The notes beneath the pieces were generated by a model, which saw only the letters and a list, made by a program, of their open reading frames with translations, did not search any database and was not told the origin of the DNA. The position numbers were made by a program, and so were the translations under genes. A DNA stretch of 64,000 bases. It comes from a bacterium (GTDB taxonomy: Bacteria > CAYTYR01 > UBA6262). The DNA lies in contig JAQTPL010000003.1 in NCBI GenBank assembly GCA_028712895.1, positions 17,332 to 81,331 of the forward strand, read 5' to 3'. Shown piece by piece: positions 39,115-47,725 of the stretch. Position 1 is the stretch's first letter; each line of letters begins with the position of its first letter.

Positions 39115-41058
39115 ATGTATAATTGGTACTTACCTACTACAATTATAGCGGCAATATCTTGTATCCTTATTGGAGTCTTCGTATATTTAAATAATAAAAG
39201 GAAATTAATCAATAAATATTTTTTCCTGCTAAATATAAGTATTGCTATTTGGGCTATCGAAGATTTATTGGCTTATTCTAGCCTTGGCTTGTTGTGGAGC
39301 AGGATTTGTTACATGGGAGGTTCTTTTATCCCTTCCTTTTTTTTAGCATTAACTTACTCCTTAATAAAAACTGAGAAGGAACAACAGTCTAAAAGAATAT
39401 TAAATATTGCTTATATAGCATCAACTATTTTTTTAATACTTTCTCTAAGTCCCTTCATTGTAAAAAGCTTACCCGCTACAAACCAATATAATGAAGTCCC
39501 GGGAATTCTTTATCCTGTATTAGTCTTGTTCTTTGTTCTGTGCTTAGGTTATAGCCTATACCTTTTAATACGAGCCTTTATTAAAACTAAAGGCCTTATA
39601 CATCAGCAATTAAAATATGTATTTATAGCTATAGCCGTAGGATTAGTTGCTGTAGTAATCTTTTTCCTTTCTTTAATAAATTCTCATGTTCCTCCTATCC
39701 ATTATATTGTTGAAACACTTTATGTATTATTTTTTGCCTATGCCATCCTTCGTTATCAATTAATGGATATAAATATAATTATTAAAAAAACAGCTGTCTA
39801 TACTATTCTAAGTACTTCTATAATTGGTATATATATAGCCACCATATTAGTATTTGAATCTCTTTTTCATAACTTAACCGGCATTACCTCGCTAACAATA
39901 AGAATAGTTGCCGGTTTCTTAATCACCGCTACCTTCCAGCCTTTGCGTAGCCGGATCGAGATCATTATCGATAAATTATTTTTCCGGGGCAAGCTTGATT
40001 ATCAAGAGGCGATCTCCGAATTCACCCGCTCATTGGTCACTGTTCTGGACTTACGGGAATTATTAAATTTAATTGTTTCTATGTCAGGTTTATTGAATAC
40101 CAGGCAAGTTGTGATATTTTTATTTGATGAAACTTCTGCTCAATATAAAATAAGAGCTTCAACCGGGCTGGATCGAATAGCAAAAGAAATAGCCTTCAAC
40201 ACGGAAAGTGACCTGGTTAAATTATTAACCACTACCAGGAAAGTCGCTCTAAGGAGTACTATAGACAGCTCCCCTGCTTATAGCGGCTATACTATATTAC
40301 GGACTGAACTAGATTCACTGCAAGCAGTGATCGCGATCCCGATCTTGGTTAAAGATATGTTGAAAGGTATTTTATTACTCGGAGAGAAATTATCAGAAGA
40401 ACCTTATAGTAAGGAAGATATTAATATGCTGACGACTCTGGCTGATGAAGCAAGTATCGCCATTGATAACGCGCAATTGTACGAAGAGCAGAAAAGGACT
40501 TATCTGGAAACCGTACAAGCTCTCGCCCAGGCGATCGAAGCCAGTGATGAATATACCCGCGGCCATTCTGACCGGGTTACAAAATTCGCTATTCAAATTG
40601 CCCGGCAGCTTCAACTTGGACGGACATTTATTGATACTTTGAAAATTGCCTGCATTTTGCATGATGTCGGCAAGATCGGCATCATCAAAGAGGTATTAAA
40701 CAAACCAGGTAAATTAAATGACGCGGAATTCGATATAATTAAAATGCATCCAGTGCTAGGAGAACAGATAATAGCGCCTGTGGCATTTTTAGCACCGATC
40801 AAGCCGATCGTCAGGCACCATCATGAACGTTTTGACGGACGTGGCTATCCTGACGGACTCAAAGGAGAAATTATCCCCTATTTATCCAGGATAATTGCAG
40901 TTGCTGATACTTATGACGCCATGACCAGTGAACGCCCCTACCGTCCGGCACTTAGCACTGAAATTGCTTTAGCGGAAATAAGAAAATGCTCCGGGACACA
41001 ATTCGACCCGGAGGTGGTAAAAGCCTTCCTGGAAATACACCCGACATTACAATTGTAA
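39115..41058 (+). CDS. Membrane sensor HD-GYP phosphodiesterase, paralogue
   Basis: The 647-residue protein follows AAAGGGA, 36 bases after the synthase gene, so the two are co-transcribed. Domain order equals that of the gene at 35108-37066: eight or so membrane helices (~1-265), GAF-like (~295-445), HD-GYP (~465-645) with EASDEYTRGHSDRV, ILHDVGKIGI and HHERFDGRGYP. The first ~800 bases are AT-rich like the synthase gene, while the rest has the base composition of the window and is much closer to the paralogue, a mosaic that suggests recombination between the two. The stop overlaps that of tsaD tail to tail in a perfect palindrome TTACAATTGTAA. Confidence 0.92.
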   Translation: MYNWYLPTTIIAAISCILIGVFVYLNNKRKLINKYFFLLNISIAIWAIEDLLAYSSLGLLWSRICYMGGSFIPSFFLALTYSLIKTEKEQQSKRILNIAYIASTIFLILSLSPFIVKSLPATNQYNEVPGILYPVLVLFFVLCLGYSLYLLIRAFIKTKGLIHQQLKYVFIAIAVGLVAVVIFFLSLINSHVPPIHYIVETLYVLFFAYAILRYQLMDINIIIKKTAVYTILSTSIIGIYIATILVFESLFHNLTGITSLTIRIVAGFLITATFQPLRSRIEIIIDKLFFRGKLDYQEAISEFTRSLVTVLDLRELLNLIVSMSGLLNTRQVVIFLFDETSAQYKIRASTGLDRIAKEIAFNTESDLVKLLTTTRKVALRSTIDSSPAYSGYTILRTELDSLQAVIAIPILVKDMLKGILLLGEKLSEEPYSKEDINMLTTLADEASIAIDNAQLYEEQKRTYLETVQALAQAIEASDEYTRGHSDRVTKFAIQIARQLQLGRTFIDTLKIACILHDVGKIGIIKEVLNKPGKLNDAEFDIIKMHPVLGEQIIAPVAFLAPIKPIVRHHHERFDGRGYPDGLKGEIIPYLSRIIAVADTYDAMTSERPYRPALSTEIALAEIRKCSGTQFDPEVVKAFLEIHPTLQL

Positions 41059-42054
41059 ATTAGGCTCAGCTTTGAAAGTCAGCATTTTCTGATGGTATTT
41101 TAATTTCTTTTTTCTAAACCGGTAATAGGCTGCACACCCGATCATAGCCGCGTTATCAGTGCATAGTATGGGACTGGGATAATATAATTTTATCCCGGTC
41201 TTTTCTATTTTTGCGGCAAAAAGGCTGCGGAGCGCTGAATTCGCTGCCACTCCGCCGGCGAGGACTATCTTCTTCATTTTTAGTTTTTGCGCCGTCTGGA
41301 TCGTCTTATTAACTAAAACCTCTATCACTGATTGTTGGAAAGAGGCGACGATATCTTTAGTACGCGGATGGCGGACGGCGGATGGCAGTTTGGAAACATA
41401 ATTAACAACGGCGGTTTTCAAACCGGAGAAACTGAAATCATAGGTGCCAGGCAAATACGGCCGGGGGAATTTTACAAAATACGGATCCCCTTGTTTTGCT
41501 AACCGGTCTATGACCGGGCCGCCAGGATAGCCAAGATCAAGTAATTTAGCCACTTTATCATAAGCCTCGCCGACCGCATCATCCCTGGTACGGCCTAATA
41601 TCCGATAATGAGCCAGATCGCGCTGGATGATCAATTCGGTATGGCCGCCGGAAATAACTAAAGCCAGAAATGGTGGTTTGAGCTGATGCTCGATGAAATT
41701 GGCATAGATATGTCCTTCAATATGATTCACCGGCAATAAGGGCAACCGGTAGATCAAGGCTAATGTTTTGGCCGCCATTATACCAGCCAGCAATGAACCG
41801 ACCAGGCCTGGCCCTTGCGTCACGGCCAGGGCATCAATATCCGTCATCCGCAGATGCGCTTTTTTCAGGGCTGCGGCAATAACGAAATTAATATTCTCCA
41901 GATGATGCCGTGATGCCAGCTCCGGCACTACCCCGCCATATTTGGAATGGATCTCGATCTGGGAGGAAATAACATTAGAAAGGATGCTTCTGCCGTTCTG
42001 TATTACGCCGGCACTGGTATCATCACAGGAAGTCTCAATAGCAAGAATGTTCAT
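41047..42054 (-). CDS. tsaD: tRNA N6-adenosine threonylcarbamoyltransferase
   Basis: The 335-residue protein has every TsaD landmark: AIETSCDDTSAG at the N-terminus, VVPELASRHHLENI, the metal-binding VNHIEGHIYAN, LVISGGHTELI, LDLGYPGGPVID and KIVLAGGVAANSALR, ending near CTDNAAMIGCA. It places the t6A modification on tRNAs reading ANN codons, with TsaB/C/E found elsewhere. Its last codons (AACCTGCAATTG-type, residues NLQL) share a 12-base palindrome with the convergent HD-GYP gene. Cytoplasmic, essential in most bacteria. Confidence 0.97.
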   Translation of the reverse strand: MNILAIETSCDDTSAGVIQNGRSILSNVISSQIEIHSKYGGVVPELASRHHLENINFVIAAALKKAHLRMTDIDALAVTQGPGLVGSLLAGIMAAKTLALIYRLPLLPVNHIEGHIYANFIEHQLKPPFLALVISGGHTELIIQRDLAHYRILGRTRDDAVGEAYDKVAKLLDLGYPGGPVIDRLAKQGDPYFVKFPRPYLPGTYDFSFSGLKTAVVNYVSKLPSAVRHPRTKDIVASFQQSVIEVLVNKTIQTAQKLKMKKIVLAGGVAANSALRSLFAAKIEKTGIKLYYPSPILCTDNAAMIGCAAYYRFRKKKLKYHQKMLTFKAEPNLQL

Positions 42055-42070
42055 AAAATCCTTTAAAAGA

Positions 42071-42160
42071 AGTCCCGGGTCTCGGGTCCATCGAGTCCGC
42101 GGGTCATGGTTAAAAAGATTTATCCAGATTCGAAGACTCGCGACTCGTGACTCGCAGACT
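42071..42160. repeat. Intergenic word-repeat hairpin, family A
   Basis: GTCCCGGGTCTCGGGTCC...GTCCGCGGGTC on the left and GATTCGAAGACTCGCGACTC plus GTGACTCGCAGAC on the right form imperfect inverted arms around GGTTAAAAAGATTTATCCA. It is homologous, including part of the spacer, to 539-625. It fills the gap between tsaD and the deacetylase-like gene. Confidence 0.72.
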
Positions 42161-42164
42161 GGAT

Positions 42165-43265
42165 TTATTCTACTAACTGCGATACCGGCACGATAGCTAT
42201 ACCTAATTTCCTAAATTCAGGAAGTTTTTCCTGCAGGGCCAGTATGGTTTCTTTCCGTTGGCAATGACCGATCGCCACCACCTGACCGTTCTTCATAGCT
42301 ATTTTTGCCACCAGATCAAGCTGCTTTTTAATATAATCCAGATCATTCTCATTATCTAAAAAAACCTGGTTATAGGCTGTTTTTAAACCGATTTTCTTAG
42401 CTGTTTGATAAGCTACTGACTTAGCGCTGGTACGGCTATCGACAAAAAGCAACTTTTGCTCTTTCAGGATATTCATGATCTCTTGCATTTTAGGTCCATT
42501 CTCAGTTAGTTTTGAGCCCATATGATTATTGACACCATTGGCAAACGGAACATCGCTAATGTTCTTGAGCAGCATAGCTTTAACTTCCGTTGCGGTCATT
42601 GTCAGCAAAATAGCCCGTTTGCCGGGATTGTCTTTAGGATAACCCAAAGGCTCCATAGGTTGATGCAGGAACACTTCATATCCTGCTTTAGTCACTTGTT
42701 CAGCTATAGCCTTGCTATAACGCTCCCCTGGTAAGACAGCAAAGGTCAATGGTTCATGCAAAGACATTAATTGGGTAGCTACCTTCAGATCATAACCCAG
42801 GTCATCAATTATGATCGCCGCCCGGTATTTAGGCGCAGCAGATTTGCGGCGCAATACCAGTATCTCCATGACAATATTTTTTACCCCGGCCTTCAGGTTC
42901 AGTATACTTTCAGCAGGATCCAGTGTCAATGATATGACCCTGGCTCCTTGGTCTTCAATAACTTCTTCTAAAGCTTTGCCAGCCTCTTTTAAGTCGATAG
43001 TCTCCGCTAACCTGATCTCCTTGGTAGTCTGGATCCAGGTAATTTTACCCAGTTCTTTTTCTTCTTTAAAAACCTTAATAATATTTAAGTTACTGGCTCC
43101 ATAGGATACCAGCACCTGGTCGATCGCCTGATCCACCTTATTGCTGATCCCGTCATAATCCACAACTGGGGGATTGATATACGTCAGGTAAACGTAATAA
43201 ACTCCCAATCCCAGAATAGACAGGATGATCAGCGCTCTTAAAAAAGCTTTGGCTTTTTTCTTCAC
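42165..43265 (-). CDS. Divergent polysaccharide deacetylase family protein (YibQ-like)
   Basis: Start GTG 43265 overlaps the ctpA stop by one base. The 366-residue protein has one N-terminal membrane helix (FLRALIILSILGLGVYYVYL), a periplasmic linker, and the divergent deacetylase domain (~155-366): AAIIIDDLGYDLKVA, LTFAVLPGERYS, VFLHQPMEPLGYP, NGVNNHMGSKLT, LLFVDSRTSAKSVAY and IAIGHCQ-type end. In E. coli the homologue yibQ lies with envC as here. It is thought to act on envelope polysaccharide, but its reaction is not established. Confidence 0.88.
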   Translation of the reverse strand: MKKKAKAFLRALIILSILGLGVYYVYLTYINPPVVDYDGISNKVDQAIDQVLVSYGASNLNIIKVFKEEKELGKITWIQTTKEIRLAETIDLKEAGKALEEVIEDQGARVISLTLDPAESILNLKAGVKNIVMEILVLRRKSAAPKYRAAIIIDDLGYDLKVATQLMSLHEPLTFAVLPGERYSKAIAEQVTKAGYEVFLHQPMEPLGYPKDNPGKRAILLTMTATEVKAMLLKNISDVPFANGVNNHMGSKLTENGPKMQEIMNILKEQKLLFVDSRTSAKSVAYQTAKKIGLKTAYNQVFLDNENDLDYIKKQLDLVAKIAMKNGQVVAIGHCQRKETILALQEKLPEFRKLGIAIVPVSQLVE

Positions 43266-44485
43266 TATTTACCTTTTTTCGCGGTGTTAGGATCTTTCAC
43301 TGGTTGTAATAATTCTATAGCCTTTTCCAAAATAAGATCTTTAACCGGTTTCTCCCCGGCTTTCAGCGGGATCCCTTCATGCTGCATCATGAGCTTGACT
43401 TCATCTTCGCGGGGTATTTCCACAATTATATCCGGAGTGACACCGATCTCGTGGATCGAACGCCCGCTGGGCAGGTAATACTTGGCCGTAGTCAAACGCA
43501 GACCGCTGCCATCGCTCATCGGCATTACGGTCTGAACACTTCCTTTGCCAAAAGTCTTAGCGCCCAATATCCTGCCGCGTTTATAATCCTGGACTACGCC
43601 GGATAATATTTCGCTGGCACTGGCACTGCCCTTATTGACGAGGATCACCATTGGCCATTTTTTATGTTTCGCGTCCTTATCAGCAATAAACTGCTGGTTC
43701 ATCTTAGTATCACGGCCCCGGATCGAAAGCAGGAGCTTGTTATCGCCGATAAATTGCTTACAGACTTCGATACAGGTATTGAGCAATCCGCCGGGATTAT
43801 TGCGGAGGTCCAGTATCAGTTTTTCAGCGTTTTGTTTTTCCAGCGCGGTGAGTGCTTTATCCAAGTCCAAAGCGGTTTTTTCGGTAAATTCATTGATCTT
43901 GATATATCCCAGTTTTTCATTGAGCATCTTATATTTTACGCTTTCGATCTTAATCATATCCCGGACAATGGTAAATTCAAGCAGGTCCTTGGCACCTTCC
44001 CGGTAAATAGTAATACTGACTTTGGTCCCTTTAGCGCCGCGCAGCCGCTTGACTGATTCCAGCAAGCTCAATCCCTTAGTTTCTTTGCCGTCAATTTTGG
44101 TGATACGGTCACCGGGCAGAACACCCTGCTTGTAAGCCGGAGTTCCTTCTATCGGCGCCACCACGGTGAGAATTTCATCCTTGATCTCGATCCTGAGACC
44201 TAAGCCGCCAAACTCACCTTCAGTTTCCACTTTGGTTTCATTATACATATCCGGTTCCATAAACTGCGAATATGGATCAAGTGACCTGGCCATCCCGCTT
44301 AAAGCGCCATAGATCAGCTTCTTGGGATCGACTTCCTCCACATAATTACTCTGGATCCGCTCCAGTCCTTCGCTAAATAGCTTTAGCTCGTCATACATTT
44401 TAGTGGTAGTACCGGTAAAGCTGACCATGCCAAATACGACAATGAATAAAACCATGAAGATGTATCTTTTGCTCAAGTTACGCAT
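43265..44485 (-). CDS. C-terminal processing protease (S41, CtpA/Prc-like)
   Basis: The 406-residue protein has a membrane anchor (YIFMVLFIVVFGMVSFTGTT), an N-terminal helical domain, a PDZ domain (~95-180: GGLGLRIEIKDEILTVVAPIEGTPAYKQGVLPGDRI) and the S41 catalytic domain with the Ser-Lys dyad in NKGSASASEI and GAKTFGKGSVQT. Such proteases cut periplasmic proteins, including murein hydrolase regulators. It lies between envC and the deacetylase-like gene, a common order, so it likely takes part in cell-wall turnover. Confidence 0.93.
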   Translation of the reverse strand: MRNLSKRYIFMVLFIVVFGMVSFTGTTTKMYDELKLFSEGLERIQSNYVEEVDPKKLIYGALSGMARSLDPYSQFMEPDMYNETKVETEGEFGGLGLRIEIKDEILTVVAPIEGTPAYKQGVLPGDRITKIDGKETKGLSLLESVKRLRGAKGTKVSITIYREGAKDLLEFTIVRDMIKIESVKYKMLNEKLGYIKINEFTEKTALDLDKALTALEKQNAEKLILDLRNNPGGLLNTCIEVCKQFIGDNKLLLSIRGRDTKMNQQFIADKDAKHKKWPMVILVNKGSASASEILSGVVQDYKRGRILGAKTFGKGSVQTVMPMSDGSGLRLTTAKYYLPSGRSIHEIGVTPDIIVEIPREDEVKLMMQHEGIPLKAGEKPVKDLILEKAIELLQPVKDPNTAKKGK

Positions 44486-44502
44486 TTCTCCTCCCGGTAA
44501 AG

Positions 44503-44589
44503 CAGTTTTGAATTTTGAATTATGAGTTTTGAATTATGGTAAAAGTTCTTTACCTAAACTCAAAACTTAAAACTTATAACTTAAAACTA
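44503..44589. repeat. Intergenic word-repeat hairpin, family B (TTTTGAATTATGAG type)
   Basis: GCAGTTTTGAATTTTGAATT plus ATGAGTTTTGAATTATGG on the left is mirrored by CTAAACTCAAAACTTAAAAC plus TTATAACTTAAAAC on the right. A relative lies at 60508-60572. It fills the gap between envC and ctpA. Confidence 0.7.
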
Positions 44590-44592
44590 TTT

Positions 44593-45801
44593 TCATTTTA
44601 GCCACAAAAGTGGGTCTTCAGGCTTACCGTTCTGCCTGACTTCAAAATAGACATTAGCACTGCCATTGCGGCTGTTCTTCCCATAACCAGTGTCCCCAAT
44701 AGCCTGCCCTTTGATCACGATGGCCCCTTCTTTGACCAAGACTTTGCTCAGATGGGCATAGACAGTGTAGAAATCATCATCATGGTCAACAATGACCATT
44801 TGGCCATATCCTTTAAACTCTCCAGCGTATAATATTTTCCCTTTTTCAATGACCGAGACCGGGGTCCCTTCATCGGCCTTGATCTCGATCCCGTTATTGA
44901 CCACGATGGTATTCAAGGTAGCATGCTTTTGCTTGCCAAATTTACTGACCACATTACCTTTGGCCGGCCAGTCATACGAACCTTTTTTAGCGGCTTGGAT
45001 CTTTTGCCGCTGTTTAATTTTCTGTTTTTCCAGTTTACTGATCCGGGAGCGGAATTTATCCACCAGGTTCTGCAGGTCAACAGCTTCTTTCTTTAATTGG
45101 GAGATCTCGTCATCAGTATTCCGCCGTTGCTTCTTTACCTTGGATAATAATTCGTTTTTCAGGGTTTTCTGCTTAACCGCTACTTCTTCCTGTCCTTTGA
45201 CCTGGGCTTGCAGCACTTCCAGTTGTTTTTCCTGCGTTTCCAGCTCTTTTTTGATCGCGCTGATCTCTGCTTCCTGCCCTTTTAATTGCTGGAATAATTT
45301 TAAGTTTTTCTGGGTAATGATTTTCAGGTATTTTTCGCTTTTTACCAACTGATCATAGGGAACATTGGCCAGCACTGCCGGCACGTACCCCAAGCTGCTT
45401 TGCTGGTATTTGTAAAGTACCCGCAGATGCTTGCTGAGCAGTTTGCGGGTCTGGTCAGCCGCGACCCGTTTTTCTACAATCTTAGCCTGGGTAGCATTTA
45501 TTTTTTGCTGGGTTTGCGCGATCTTCTTATTTAAACGATTTATTTCGCCTTGGATCTTGGCCAGTTCCCGGTTGATCCGCCGCAGTTCCGCAGTGATATC
45601 AATTTCCTGCCCTTTCAGCTTTTCTGAGTAAACGCTCTTTTCTTTTATCTTATTTTTGATCTCAGCGAGATTTTTATTATTCTCCTGTACTTCTTTCTTG
45701 GCCTTGTTAAGGCTGGCATCAATACCGGCCGCGGCACCAATCCTGCCCGTAAAAGTAAATATGAGCATTACACTGCCTAAAAAGAATACTTTATTTTTCA
45801 T
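44593..45801 (-). CDS. EnvC-like murein hydrolase activator (coiled coil plus LytM/M23 domain)
   Basis: The 402-residue protein has a signal peptide, two long coiled-coil regions (~28-125 and ~165-270, rich in Lys/Glu/Gln) and a C-terminal M23 peptidase fold (~285-402: YDWPAKGNVVSKFGKQKH, GIEIKADEGTPVSVIEKGKILYAG, GYGQMVIVDHDDDFYTVYAHLSKVLV, GQAIGDTG). Active M23 enzymes keep an HxxxD and HxH; here the first is replaced (KHATLNTIVVNNGIEI), leaving only YAHLS, so it is probably a catalytically dead activator like EnvC. FtsX, its usual membrane partner, is the next gene upstream. Confidence 0.9.
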   Translation of the reverse strand: MKNKVFFLGSVMLIFTFTGRIGAAAGIDASLNKAKKEVQENNKNLAEIKNKIKEKSVYSEKLKGQEIDITAELRRINRELAKIQGEINRLNKKIAQTQQKINATQAKIVEKRVAADQTRKLLSKHLRVLYKYQQSSLGYVPAVLANVPYDQLVKSEKYLKIITQKNLKLFQQLKGQEAEISAIKKELETQEKQLEVLQAQVKGQEEVAVKQKTLKNELLSKVKKQRRNTDDEISQLKKEAVDLQNLVDKFRSRISKLEKQKIKQRQKIQAAKKGSYDWPAKGNVVSKFGKQKHATLNTIVVNNGIEIKADEGTPVSVIEKGKILYAGEFKGYGQMVIVDHDDDFYTVYAHLSKVLVKEGAIVIKGQAIGDTGYGKNSRNGSANVYFEVRQNGKPEDPLLWLK

Positions 45802-45813
45802 GGGCCCTTATCT

Positions 45814-46566
45814 TTAGTTTGTGACTTTGGGATGTCTTGTGGCCGCAGCCAGGCTGACAGCCTGCAGGATCAGGCACCAGAGAGCAAAATACAAGCTTTG
45901 TTCCAGACTAAAAAAGGCAAACCGGCCAATTTTAGCAATAGTAAGCTTAAACAAACCCAGGAGAAACACATAAGCCCCGGCATTGCTGGCCAGGTACAGC
46001 CATAAACTCTCGTTCAGTATTTTCCCCCGGGCTAAAGACGTGGCCGTAGCCAGGTCAAAACTATAGACATAGAATAAGAGCAGGAAACAACACAGGAAAA
46101 TAATGCCACCCACAATATTCCTGGCCTGAAAAAGATTGGCGATGATGCCCTGGACCTTGGCAGCTTCCTGTTCCCCGAATTTAATTTCGTCAATGCCCGG
46201 CATTTCCTTGATCCGGGCCACCAGCGGCCGCACCCTGGCCAATTGAGAGTTATTGACTTTGATGGTAAAAGAGCCGGGTAAAGGATTTTCCCCTACCACC
46301 TGCACTTGCTGGGCAATAGCCGCATCCAAAGAAAAATCAGCCAGCGCTTGGTCTGGTGAAATATAATCAACGCTTTCGACATTGGCCAGGACTTTTACCT
46401 GTTCCAGTAACGACGCAACCTGCTGGGCCGGAAAATCAGTTTTAAGGAATACTACGACTGACAGTTTTTTTTCCAGCCGGCCAATAAGGCTGTTCAGATT
46501 AGCTGCTCCCAACAGGAATAAACCAATAATAATAAAAACCAAACCAGTAATCCATTTATTGAACAT
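45814..46566 (-). CDS. ftsX: FtsX-like cell-division ABC permease, without adjacent FtsE
   Basis: The 250-residue protein has the FtsX layout: membrane helix (~5-25), periplasmic domain (~30-135: LSVVVFLKTDFPAQQVASLLEQVKVLANVESVDYISPDQAL, PGSFTIKVNN), then three helices (~150-245). It is shorter than most FtsX (about 300). FtsX normally works with the ATPase FtsE to control EnvC; EnvC follows 12 bases downstream but no ftsE lies upstream, where csaB and a repeat are found instead. Confidence 0.85.
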   Translation of the reverse strand: MFNKWITGLVFIIIGLFLLGAANLNSLIGRLEKKLSVVVFLKTDFPAQQVASLLEQVKVLANVESVDYISPDQALADFSLDAAIAQQVQVVGENPLPGSFTIKVNNSQLARVRPLVARIKEMPGIDEIKFGEQEAAKVQGIIANLFQARNIVGGIIFLCCFLLLFYVYSFDLATATSLARGKILNESLWLYLASNAGAYVFLLGLFKLTIAKIGRFAFFSLEQSLYFALWCLILQAVSLAAATRHPKVTN

Positions 46567-46581
46567 GTTAGCTCCAAATTC

Positions 46582-46677
46582 AGTGTCAAAGTGTCAGAGT
46601 GTCAAGGGGTCAAAGATTTTCCGATGACCCTTTTTAGTTTTTAGTGACCCTCTTTTTTGATACTTTTCATTGACCCT
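46582..46677. repeat. Intergenic word-repeat hairpin, family D (GTGTCAAAGTGTCAG type)
   Basis: AGTGTCAAAGTGTCAGAGTG plus TCAAGGGGTCAAAG on the left is mirrored by GATGACCC, AGTGACCC and ATTGACCC on the right. The last arm runs into the end of csaB: codons for Gln-Gly-Gln and the stop are made of the repeat word. It separates csaB from ftsX. Confidence 0.68.
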
Positions 46678-47725
46678 GTTCTTTTATCAGATTCATCGCC
46701 AGCCGTGCGTTCTCCCTGGCGTACTCTTGTAATTTTAACAGCACTGCATTTTGTTCGGTGGCTATGTTTTTCTGTCGGACTACCAGATCTTCCAGTTTTT
46801 GAACTATTTTATCACTGGTTACAGCTTGTTGTCCGAACAAGCGTAAGAAGCTATCGATCTTAGGGTCGTAATTAATTCCCAGCATCGGCTTCCCGTAAAC
46901 CGCAGCCAGGATCAAGGCATGCAGCCGCATAGAAATGAGGATATCCACGTTTTCATAAAAAGTAAAAATATCCTCCAGGGTGTCCCAATTCTTAAGGTCT
47001 ACTTTTCCTTTCATGCTTTCTTTAATGGCCCGGCTTAAGTTCACGTCATTAGGATCCTGGAAGGGAAGCAGCAGGATCCGGGCATTATAGGTATTTTTGA
47101 CGCTGTTCAATATCTCGCACCAGCGGGGGACAGACCGCAGCTTATCCTGGTCCTGCCGCAAGACTACCCCGATGCATAAGGGATGCTTCGCAACAGGATT
47201 GCAATTCTTCAACGTTATTCCCAGTACCGGGTCGGCAGTTATTTTGATCATAGTTTCCGGTACACGCAATTCCCGTAGTAATTGCAGGGACTTGTCTTCG
47301 CGCAGGGTGATTAAATCCATCTTGCCGATCCAGGCGTTCACCAGGAAGCGGGAAAGCCCCTTGTGCAAAGGACCGATGCCTTGGGCATAGAGCATAACTT
47401 TTTTGCGGAATATTTTCTTGGCAATGATCCCCCACCCCAGGTAATACAAAACGCTGCCCTGGCCGGTAGTATCCTGCAAGAGCCCTCCGCCGCCGCTGAT
47501 AAATAACCGGCACTGACGTAAAGCTTTAAAAATGCCAAAGACGTTTTTTCTTGATACTGCTTCGATCGCAGGGTGCAAATTGACCGTGCGCCAGGGATTG
47601 CTGCTGATCACCGTGATATCCAAAGCCGGATCAAGGCTCCGGAGATGTTCAATAATAGCTTTTAAGATAAGCTCGTCACCAAGGTTATCATAACCATAAT
47701 AACCGGAAATCAGAACTTTAGACAA
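46667..47725 (-). CDS. csaB: Polysaccharide pyruvyl transferase
   Basis: Start TTG 47725 with AGGTGAGC upstream, overlapping the end of the DUF5693 gene by 16 bases. The 352-residue protein has the CsaB signature: KVLISGYYGYDNLGDELILKAI, LDITVISSNP, LFISGGGGLLQDTTGQGSVLYYL, KKVMLYAQGIGPL, DLITLREDKSLQLL and ISMRLHALILAAVYGKPML. It transfers pyruvate from PEP to a cell-surface polysaccharide, the ligand of SLH domains in S-layer organisms. No SLH protein is seen in the window. The final codons come from an intergenic repeat. Confidence 0.93.
   Translation of the reverse strand: MSKVLISGYYGYDNLGDELILKAIIEHLRSLDPALDITVISSNPWRTVNLHPAIEAVSRKNVFGIFKALRQCRLFISGGGGLLQDTTGQGSVLYYLGWGIIAKKIFRKKVMLYAQGIGPLHKGLSRFLVNAWIGKMDLITLREDKSLQLLRELRVPETMIKITADPVLGITLKNCNPVAKHPLCIGVVLRQDQDKLRSVPRWCEILNSVKNTYNARILLLPFQDPNDVNLSRAIKESMKGKVDLKNWDTLEDIFTFYENVDILISMRLHALILAAVYGKPMLGINYDPKIDSFLRLFGQQAVTSDKIVQKLEDLVVRQKNIATEQNAVLLKLQEYARENARLAMNLIKEQGQ

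Noticed and set aside
44792-45352. Open frame of 186 codons on the plus strand, rich in Ser, Phe and Cys.
   Set aside because: It mirrors the coiled-coil region of the EnvC-like gene; its composition is that of an antisense shadow.
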